DNA of 64,000 bases from Lineus longissimus (lineage: Eukaryota; Nemertea; Pilidiophora; Heteronemertea; Lineidae), in assembly GCF_910592395.1 (NCBI RefSeq), contig NC_088315.1:14493808-14557807 (forward strand), in the 5' to 3' direction. Positions 57,257 to 64,000 of this stretch are shown in pieces (position 1 is the first letter of the stretch; the number at the start of each line of letters is the position of its first letter). A program made the position numbers and the translations under genes. The notes under the pieces are model-generated. The model did no database searches. It was not told the origin of the DNA and saw only the letters and a list, made by a program, of their open reading frames with translations.

Positions 57257-57983
57257 GTATATAGTCTTTAAGATATACATGTACAAGCAATTACGAAAGT
57301 AGGTCTCAAACCGACTTGGATGACTAATATCACTTACCAATTGTCCGCTCAATCGATGTAGAGACGAGTCATACCAGATCCTAAGGAATAAGTTTGCCGC
57401 TTCGAGTAGTCTGCATCGAGAATGGCTTCATAGACCATTCTCCAAGCAGATCTAATGTCTAGGATTATAGTCTCTCTGCCGACATAGAATTCTATTAAAC
57501 AGCGAGGCCCGGGATGTGGCACAGGCTCTTGATGATATTCGAATCATAGCAGAGTATAGCTATCGTACCTACAAGAAAAACCCCAACACAGATCACATAG
57601 AACTCGTGAAATAAACGAGTTAATTAATATTCGTTTTGGAGCTAATCGAACGCTATGAATCTCTTTGTGATCTACTCTATGGATCGTGGACGAGGTAAAC
57701 AAGGTGGCGCACCCTGTTGGCAACCATGGAACGATGTAATTACGGAAATCAAGGACTTTTACCCCAGTTAATTTTGAGGACAACAACACAGTTTCCCGAA
57801 GACATCTCTTGTAGCATCCTGAGGTAATCAGGGATTAATGTAAGCTGGGGCAGAGAACGTTAACCAATCGTTTCCTCAGGAAGCTCTTAACTAGCGTGAA
57901 GTAACTTGATTTCATTTTCATTTTCTTTTTTATTATTTGTTCATTATTCAGAATCACTGGTAACGCAGCTTACGTTCACTCAG

Positions 57984-58567
57984 TCATATTCCGGTCTGTC
58001 TTGACAATTAGGGACAACACGTCAAGGATCACAATTCCAAGATTCGAAATGAGAGGCTTTAGTTTCACTATAGCTCTTTATATATACATGTACATACTCG
58101 AACATAATAGAAGGGCGATGCTTCTAGGTGACTGGAGAAAACCACACCAGTTTTGCTTTTATTTTTCACGAAAAGTATTTGTATTTAGCCTCGTTCAGAT
58201 TCATTATGAACATCTCATTCGCCTGCAATGCAAAAATGAAGATACCTTATCAAACCTGCTACGGTGGACATCTGTCGTTGTGACTTGGGACCGTCTAGAG
58301 CGTACAGCAGCGATGTATGTGAATGGTCAAGTTGTCCAAAGGCAACATGTCATGGGAAGTAACCTGGACAGTGTTTACAACAAGCATGAGCGGTATCAGC
58401 TCGGATGGAAGGGGGATGAGCACGATCAGCAAGTTGGTGGAATGAGTGTGTTTATCGGATCCATGAGTAGCCTCCATGTTTATCACCATGCACTTTCTCG
58501 AAGCAATGTCAAGAAGTTCCATAGCGCCAGTAGGTGTACGCGATGTTATAACTTATATCACCAGTAG
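57984..58567 (+). CDS. LamG/jelly-roll domain exon, copy 2 (intact)
   Basis: After the 'cactcag' acceptor an open frame encodes about 190 residues: 'SRITIPRFEMRGFSFTIALY', 'AMLLGDW', 'FCFYFSRKVFVFSL', 'WTSVVVTWDRLERTAAMYVN', 'LGWKGDEHDQQ', 'MSVFIGSMSSLHVYHHALS', and the stop at 58565-58567. The layout (W-x-VxVTWD, YVNG, then GxxDxLxVYxxALS-like) is that of LamG-like/Laminin_G_3 domains, which bind carbohydrate or protein ligands outside cells. It is likely the last exon of a small secreted protein. The final ~15 residues after 'KKFHSAS' may be intronic read-through. The ligand is unknown. Confidence 0.72.
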
Positions 58568-58574
58568 GAGTCTT

Positions 58575-58775
58575 GACGGTTTCTCTAACTGTTTCCTGAT
58601 TTATCTGACAAAAGTCCGACAATGTCCGACTTTTCCTTGAAAGTTCGGATTTTTTTTAAAACTTGCGATAATATCAGGACTTCCCAAAATAGGTCAATAA
58701 AGATTGAATGGGGTTAATGAGGAGTGAGCCAAACACTCAGAGTGAATACTAATTAGCTCACTCAAGCAGGTAACC
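58575..58775. mobile_element. TCCGAC-family MITE, copy c
   Basis: 'tttatctgacaaaagtccga' follows the LamG exon of unit 2 at the same distance as copy a in unit 1. The right end is degraded ('ttagctcactcaagcaggta' is the last recognisable part). Confidence 0.65.
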
Positions 58776-59494
58776 TAATTCCACTGACCATCGCTATTGC
58801 TCGATCAGTGGTCTGATATCTCGGTTAGTGTAGCGTGTTTGTTTCTTATTCAAAACCACAATATACTTCTTCTTCGAATCGAGTATTGTATTAAAATACT
58901 CGATACGGCGAGGCTGAAGTCAGAAACTCTTCAACTCTTCTACCCCAATAGGTAGCTGGCTAAATTCTTTACGTTTTGTTTTTTCAGTCGTCGTTGATAG
59001 AGGGAAGTACATCCGGACAAACACGGACAGAAGCTTATATGACGTATCTGGCCCGATTGAAACAGCAACACGACGCACAACAATAAGTTGCATTGCGTAT
59101 TGTCAATCGTGGATTGTTCCTTGCAAACATGCTATTTTCTCGCAGAAGGCAAAGAAATGTGAGCTATTCTCAATGTCGATTTATGTTTTACAGAAAAAAA
59201 CTAACTTAAAGGCAGAGGTTAAAACAGGATTTCACTACAAGCTAAAAGTGGAGGCCATGTAATTAATGAATAGTTTAGCCATGTAATGAGGGAAAAGAGT
59301 TGCTTCTATCTAATGAGCAGCATAAGACATTTCCAGTGATACAGAAAGACAAGCCAAAAGTCGTCAGTATACTCGGCGGCGAAGGAATTACCTCTACTGG
59401 TATCATCAGTTGCGATGTGGTACTATCAGCATAATCTTGTGCACGTGTGGAATATCAAAATACTTTCACTAGTAGAGGCTTTTCCGACTTCTTA

Positions 59495-59737
59495 ACAGTT
59501 TCTCTAGCTTTTTCCTGATTTATCCGACAAAAGTCCGACATTGTCCGACTTTTCTCAGAAAGGAAAAAAACCGGTGAAAAATATCAGGGCTTCCCAAAAT
59601 AGGGCATTAAAAATCAAAGGCCTCGCTTTCCAAAATAGGGCATTATGGATCAAAGGCCTGTGTTGGATGGGGTTAATGAGGTGACCTAATTGAGTGAGCT
59701 AACTAGTATTTACACTTAGGGTCACTCATAGGTCTTT
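59495..59737. mobile_element. TCCGAC-family MITE, copy d
   Basis: Nearly identical to copy b: 'tttatccgacaaaagtccga' at the left, 'cactcataggtctttgg' at the right edge. Homology to unit 1 ends here, at the foldback starting 59739. Confidence 0.65.
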
Positions 59738-59738
59738 G

Positions 59739-59873
59739 GTAGAATAGTAGTATTGTGGTGGTAGGAACTAGGTTATGTTTTAGGCCCTTTTGACCAAAGA
59801 CCTTACAGGTCTTTTGCCCCAAATTAGCCTACAACCCCCAAAGAACCATCCACCACAATACTACTATTCTATC
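59739..59873. repeat. 135-bp foldback with 22-bp inverted ends
   Basis: 'agaatagtagtattgtggtg' at the left (59740 on) is exactly complementary to the right end, finishing at 59872. Inside is a second small hairpin ('aaagacct', tac, 'aggtcttt'). It marks the boundary between the LamG duplication and the multi-ORF element. It could be a separate MITE or part of that element's terminus. Confidence 0.7.
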
Positions 59874-60022
59874 ATTCATGAGATTCCCAGTGAAGCGTTG
59901 CAATGAAATGGTCAATGAAATGGTGAGGGAATACTAGAGCTCAATGGGTTATTCCATTAAAATAAATGGCCTTTTTACTGTCTTCATTATCCAAAATTCA
60001 AGGAAAAATTCAAGTAAATTAA

Positions 60023-61414
60023 ATGTATTATCCAATAGCAAATCAACATAAAAGTAAATTCACCTATGACTTCTTTAATTTAGAAGTAACTGTTAACAGT
60101 AACAATTTCTTCAGGTTACAAGAAACTAAGATAACACCTGGGTTTTTGAGCCTGAAAAATAAGAAAGACTGTCTGCGACTGGAAAAGAATCCATTATCGT
60201 TTTACCAAAACCAATTTAACATGGCTGTTTGGTTTGCTACAACAGGTTGTGGTATTTCAATAGACGATCACTTGAATCACAGTGACCCATTGATAAGGTC
60301 AATTTACAGGTTTCATGTTTACTATCAAATATTGAAGATCATGAAGAATCTAGAGATACCAATTCCAGGTGAAAGTGATTTTAATGAGACAAACAATAAC
60401 ATCAACCGTAGGAAACTATGAGGGTTATTGAGTGAATTTGGTTTAAAAGACGAGTACGATTTCTCGGTGTTTGAAAATAACGGTGGTTGGAGGTCATGGA
60501 GTGTACCGGATTACAACCCGAACATAACTGATCCCGGATATTACATCAATGATTCTAAAATCAATTTCTTCCTCATGCAAGTTCATGAAAATAGAATGCC
60601 ACCGATGTTCAGTAAAGACTGGGATGCTGGAATGGCTAATTTCAAATATCCTGATACTTTCATTAAGGATCATGTCAGGAGACACAAGAATGTATTTGAT
60701 GTAATTACACAAAATGAATGTCAAACCTATCAACAATTCATGATATTTAAAACAAATGGTTTCTCTAATCCTGGAATAGAGAGGTTGAATGACACAATAA
60801 GAACATATGTTTACTGTATTCTGGGTGCTCAGGCGTTGACCAGAACACCAATAATTGGAGTACCGGGTACAGAATTGGAAGCTCAGAAGGAATTTAACAA
60901 ACTATTAAAGGACTCGATTAATCAACATCCTGATATTCCCACTTCAATTCAAAGATATCAAAAAGCAGTGAGTGACACTCATACAAGACTAGATTATGTA
61001 ATAGCACCAGGATTGTATGTCATAGGATCAAATATGGTACTCGTTATTGGTAAGCTGGATAACTACAATAATAACATTTTAATTGCACCAAAAAATGCTA
61101 AACCCGGTAAGAATGACATTAACCACAAAAAGACCTTACCACCACCACTGATGGAAGGAAATAGTTCTAAGAAAATAAGAGTTAAGAGTAGCGTTGGTAC
61201 TGTCAAGACGGACTTCGTCCTGAGAGCAGAGCTCGAGACCAGTCATACACCAAAGAGTAATGTTGATACACCAAAAACAACTGAAACCTCAAAGAATACT
61301 CCTACTACTACTAAACTTGACACCAAAGTTGAGAAGGTGGATGATACTCATGAAACAATTAAATTCATGCTTTACTCAGTTGTTGGTACATTAATTGTTT
61401 TTATGGTTAGATAA
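60023..61414 (+). pseudogene. Unrecognised protein with C-terminal membrane anchor, one in-frame TGA
   Basis: From the ATG at 60023 to the stop at 61412-61414 a single frame of 464 codons is broken only by TGA at 60419-60421, about residue 133. Reading before and after ('NNNINRRKL' and 'LLSEFGLKDEYDFSVF') is continuous in frame and composition. The N-terminal part has 'FFRLQETKITPGF', 'LRLEKNPLSFYQNQFNMAVW' and 'TTGCGIS'. The central part has 'TRTPIIGVPGTELEAQKEF' and 'RLDYVIAPGLYVIGSNMVLV'. A Lys/Thr/Pro-rich linker precedes a hydrophobic tail ('MLYSVVGTLIVFMV'). This suggests a tail-anchored or virion-membrane-type protein. Function unknown. The second half could also be read as a separate gene only from a non-ATG start. 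Confidence 0.65.
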
Positions 61415-61424
61415 ATAAGTAATT

Positions 61425-62999
61425 ATGGCTGAAGGAGGTGAAGATATCCAAATGAGTGAGATAGATAATTATCGCATTCGTAATGTGAATGATCCTAATA
61501 CAGGTGAAACCAATAGAACTTTTCAAGATGACGGCACAACATACAACACAGGAGGTGGAAATCTTACTACTGAAACTTCATTCAGTACACCAGAAAGGCC
61601 AAGAGTTTTTGACCAGCAACTAGAGGAGAAGAAGTCATTGCTAGAGGATAAAGAGGATAAACTTGCAGATGCATTGAAAAGAAGTGGTAAATGGAAATAT
61701 GACCCTAACAAACTAAGTAAACTAGCACCACGTATTTATTTGCACAACAAGGAACCTTACTTCTGGCCTACAAAAGGAGAATTAGCAAACATTACAGAAC
61801 AACAAATGAACAATTTGATTAAAATTCCTAATACTTTTGATGGAGGGACTGCCGCTATCATTCCTTTAATTAAATCAAATGGTAAATTCTATTCTGAACT
61901 GACATTAAAGACTAAGTATGGTCTGAGATTTGCTAACATAATTAAAGATATGATTGAACCTGATGAACCAGCACCTATGGAAGTACCTAGAATGGCACCT
62001 ATGGAAGGCCCAACACCAGTAAGTCAAATTCAATCAATTGCACCTGAAACACAGGCAGTAATTGACACTGTAAACAGTTCAAACAAACCAATAGATAAAT
62101 TAATTGATTCCAATGATGATGAACTTAAAACACTGGGTTTTACTGAATATGCCTTGAGAGAACTTAGAGGGTTAAAACAGGCTGGTGATGATCTAGCTAC
62201 AGTAAAGAGGGATAAGGACATGCAAATAGAAAGCCTAGAAGAAGAACTTAACAGTAAAAAAAGAGAATATGCTATCCTAGGAGAAGAAAATGAAGTTCTA
62301 AGAAATGACTTAATTAACTCTGGAGAAGATCATTCAGACGAAAAGGAAAATCTAATAATAAGAGAGGGAGAGTTGAAAAAGCAAATAGATGAACTAAATG
62401 ACAAATTGCATGAGGAACAGTCAAAGGTATGGAGGTTAGACAATGACAGGGAGTCACAAACTAGAAGAATTAAACGTTTAATTGTTGATGTTCTAAAGAA
62501 ACCAGATTCAACTATTCCTCTGAAGGATAGAATAAAGTTACTTTTTAAGACGTATGGTGTAACTATTAGCGCCATAATAACAGCTGTTGTAATGACACTT
62601 ACAACTCTAGGTCTTAGTATCAGTAGTGCTTTAAGTGGTGCCACTAAATCTGTAAAACCAACTCCAGGACCAGGACCATCTCCAGGACCAGACCCAACTC
62701 CAGGACCTACACCAGAACCTGGACCAAAACCATCAATACCAGATAAAGTAAAAGAAGGTCTTAAGAAGTTGGCTGAATGGTTGAAAGAACTAGCCAAGAA
62801 ATCAACTGCAGCTTTACCTGGAATAATAGGGTCTTTAGTTTCATTTTTATTGAAATCAGTAGGTGCTGCTGTTGGATTTTTAGCCGAACATCTGATCATA
62901 GCAGTTATTGCTATTGTGAGCTCCATAATCTATGGTTTAATAGAGGGTGTTAAAGCCTTAAAATCACGTAAAGCCTTAAAATCACGTAAAAGGTCTTAG
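61425..62999 (+). CDS. Unrecognised 524-aa protein: coiled coil, membrane segments, Pro-Gly linker
   Basis: The ATG at 61425 lies 10 bp after the previous stop. Residues ~1-75 are polar (Asn/Thr/Gly-rich, then 'QQLEEKKSLLEDKEDKLADA'). Residues ~85-165 look globular ('LAPRIYLHNKEPYFWPTKGE', 'KTKYGLRFANIIKDMI'). Residues ~252-358 are a long charged coiled coil ('ESLEEELNSKKREYAILGEE'). Residues ~377-404 form a hydrophobic segment ('GVTISAIITAVVMTLTTLGL'). Residues ~412-436 are a Pro-Gly repeat ('PGPGPSPGPDPTPGPTPEPG'). Residues ~462-508 are strongly hydrophobic, and the end is a basic repeat 'ALKSRKALKSRKRS'. The layout suggests a membrane-associated structural or fusion-like protein, but I know no family. 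Intact frame. Confidence 0.7.
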   Translation: MAEGGEDIQMSEIDNYRIRNVNDPNTGETNRTFQDDGTTYNTGGGNLTTETSFSTPERPRVFDQQLEEKKSLLEDKEDKLADALKRSGKWKYDPNKLSKLAPRIYLHNKEPYFWPTKGELANITEQQMNNLIKIPNTFDGGTAAIIPLIKSNGKFYSELTLKTKYGLRFANIIKDMIEPDEPAPMEVPRMAPMEGPTPVSQIQSIAPETQAVIDTVNSSNKPIDKLIDSNDDELKTLGFTEYALRELRGLKQAGDDLATVKRDKDMQIESLEEELNSKKREYAILGEENEVLRNDLINSGEDHSDEKENLIIREGELKKQIDELNDKLHEEQSKVWRLDNDRESQTRRIKRLIVDVLKKPDSTIPLKDRIKLLFKTYGVTISAIITAVVMTLTTLGLSISSALSGATKSVKPTPGPGPSPGPDPTPGPTPEPGPKPSIPDKVKEGLKKLAEWLKELAKKSTAALPGIIGSLVSFLLKSVGAAVGFLAEHLIIAVIAIVSSIIYGLIEGVKALKSRKALKSRKRS

Positions 63000-63059
63000 G
63001 TGGCCTTCTATCAAAACAATGTTTAAAAAATAATTATTATGTAAATAGAAGTGAATAGG

Positions 63060-64000
63060 ATGATTTCATTAAAAGACTATTTTAGTAAATGTAGCAATGA
63101 AAATCTTACTGGATTCCTTCGTCCTAGGGTTATGGATGGAAATTCTACATTCAATAAAAAAGATGACAGTGGAGAAGATGATAAGCCTACTCGAGCTATG
63201 CTCTCAAGACGAAGTCTGACTGAGACAGGCAAAGATGAAAACAACTTTCTTGTGCACAGCTCTGCTGTTAATACCAAAGGTATGCCAAAAATGAAAGAGT
63301 ATGACACCAGTACCATCGCCAAAGCGGAATTATGTAGAAATTGTAAAAGGTGGACACTATGTGAGTACCGAAAAAACTTGAATTCAGCAAGGTACGCAGC
63401 TAAAACTGTCAGGTATCAATTCTGCACCAATTGCAATTTGACTACTTACGACGATGATTTTAAAACTCTTGAGATCAATATTGACAACAAGACACATTAC
63501 TTTGACAGTATTCTAAGGAAACTTGGATGGAGGCGGCTGTCCGAATCGGCAGTTAAGTATTTAAAGGACTTTGTGGAATGGTATTTGCAGGGTTGCTTTT
63601 CAAGTTCCAGAAAATGCCTCAGTAAGCAGAGATATGAAAGTACTCTTCAGTCAGCCCTAAAAATGGGTATTAACACTCTCCCCTCTAAGTTATGTAACCA
63701 AGGGTTACATGGTGAAGCCATGCTTTTTAAATTTCACTGTGGGGAATATGACTGGTTTCTTGCAATAGAATTTATTAACAGGGCAATTGGTAAACCCCAA
63801 TTAACAGATGAGAATATCACTGACCTTAGACTAGTTTACTTTGCCTTCCTAAGATTTCTGCATTACTGTGGTGTGAAGGTCACCATTAACTACAAGGTAT
63901 TTTTACACCAAGCCTTTAAAACGCTGAAAATTGATTATGTAATATTTACACCTTTTTTAACCAACAAGGAGCGAGTAAATGATTTGGAGAGATTATGGTA
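63060..64000 (+). CDS. Unrecognised Cys-rich protein, N-terminal ~313 residues (runs off window)
   Basis: The ATG at 63060 opens a frame that is still open at the window edge. The first ~85 residues are polar and probably disordered. At residues ~91-125 a Cys cluster, C-x2-C-x5-C then C-x2-C ('CRNCKRWTLC', 'FCTNCN'), looks like a zinc ribbon. Residues ~135-313 are helical in appearance ('YFDSILRKLGWRRLSESAVK', 'LSKQRYESTLQSALKMGINT', 'FLRFLHYCGVKVTINYKVFL'). No catalytic motif is seen yet. A DNA-binding or replication protein of the element is possible but unproven. Confidence 0.6.
   Translation, partial: MISLKDYFSKCSNENLTGFLRPRVMDGNSTFNKKDDSGEDDKPTRAMLSRRSLTETGKDENNFLVHSSAVNTKGMPKMKEYDTSTIAKAELCRNCKRWTLCEYRKNLNSARYAAKTVRYQFCTNCNLTTYDDDFKTLEINIDNKTHYFDSILRKLGWRRLSESAVKYLKDFVEWYLQGCFSSSRKCLSKQRYESTLQSALKMGINTLPSKLCNQGLHGEAMLFKFHCGEYDWFLAIEFINRAIGKPQLTDENITDLRLVYFAFLRFLHYCGVKVTINYKVFLHQAFKTLKIDYVIFTPFLTNKERVNDLERLW

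Larger units (their letters stand above)
56322..59737 (+). repeat. Segmental duplication, unit 2 (LamG locus, compact)
   Basis: Collinear with unit 1 at 44447-55668, from 'ttcctcaatg' with 'attgaggatca' to the TCCGAC MITE ending 'aggtctttgg'. It lacks the 2.0-kb TIR element, the LINE and the 410-bp piece, so those insertions post-date the duplication or were lost here. Confidence 0.88.
59739..64000 (+). mobile_element. Candidate virus-like multi-gene element (left part; continues beyond window)
   Basis: Three plus-strand genes are packed with gaps of 10 and 60 bp, with no introns and AT-rich codons. This is unlike the surrounding gene-poor, repeat-rich DNA. Two products carry C-terminal membrane segments. 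No integrase, DNA polymerase, packaging ATPase, capsid, transposase or reverse-transcriptase motif is visible in this part. The compact layout recalls Polinton/Maverick-type or other integrated viral elements, but this is inference. The right end is outside the window. The left end is placed at or after the foldback at 59739. Confidence 0.5.

Noticed and set aside
60023-64000. Firm assignment to Polinton/Maverick
   Set aside because: No polymerase, integrase, ATPase or capsid motif is present in the visible part, so only a virus-like candidate is claimed.

Overview
This window is eukaryotic nuclear DNA, most likely from a marine invertebrate. It has spliced genes with long, repeat-filled introns, a LamG-domain gene family, an OSBP-related protein gene and a dense load of DNA transposons, MITEs, LINEs and satellites. 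I could not fix the phylum from sequence alone. No bacterial-style operons, tRNA genes or CRISPR arrays were seen. The only compact multi-ORF stretch is at the right edge (60.0-64.0 kb) and looks like a virus-like mobile element.

Layout. 0.66-2.4 kb: a mariner/IS630-type transposon with long TIRs and a frameshifted transposase. 3.5-13.4 kb (+): seven 3' exons of an oxysterol-binding-protein-related gene (ORP10/ORP11 type), with introns full of repeats, an antisense 18S rRNA scrap and a final splice acceptor triplicated by a tandem duplication. 14.5-17.6 kb: MITEs and a perfect 43-bp-arm hairpin. 17.8-19.3 kb: a ~118-bp satellite. 19.33-28.13 kb: a complete 8.8-kb Mutator-like element (MULE) whose terminal inverted repeats are arrays of a 16-bp repeat, bounded by a 9-bp target duplication. 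It carries a decayed FLYWCH/MULE transposase with an intron and has other MITEs nested inside. 29.1-30.9 kb: exons of a THAP-domain gene with a LINE tail in its intron. 31.4-32.8 kb: a second satellite array whose right junction is an empty-site copy of the MULE target. 33.0-35.3 kb: a non-autonomous 9-bp-TSD element, whose empty site is also in the window. 35.7-41.7 kb: five tandem copies of a ~1.08-kb repeat, one interrupted by a transposon. 42.8-43.8 kb: another 9-bp-TSD MITE.

44.4-59.7 kb is a tandem segmental duplication of a small secreted LamG-domain gene. Unit 1 (44.4-55.7 kb) is inflated by a 2.0-kb TIR element and a ~5.3-kb LINE (itself hit by a 953-bp MITE), and its LamG exon has a nonsense codon. 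Unit 2 (56.3-59.7 kb) is compact and its LamG exon is open. Comparing the two units dates the insertions.

60.0-64.0 kb holds three closely packed, AT-rich, apparently intronless genes. They are a ~463-codon gene broken by one TGA with a C-terminal membrane segment, a 524-aa coiled-coil and membrane protein, and a Cys-rich protein running off the window. I do not recognise the family by any hallmark enzyme. It is the best candidate here for an undescribed system, possibly a Polinton-like or other integrated virus-like element.
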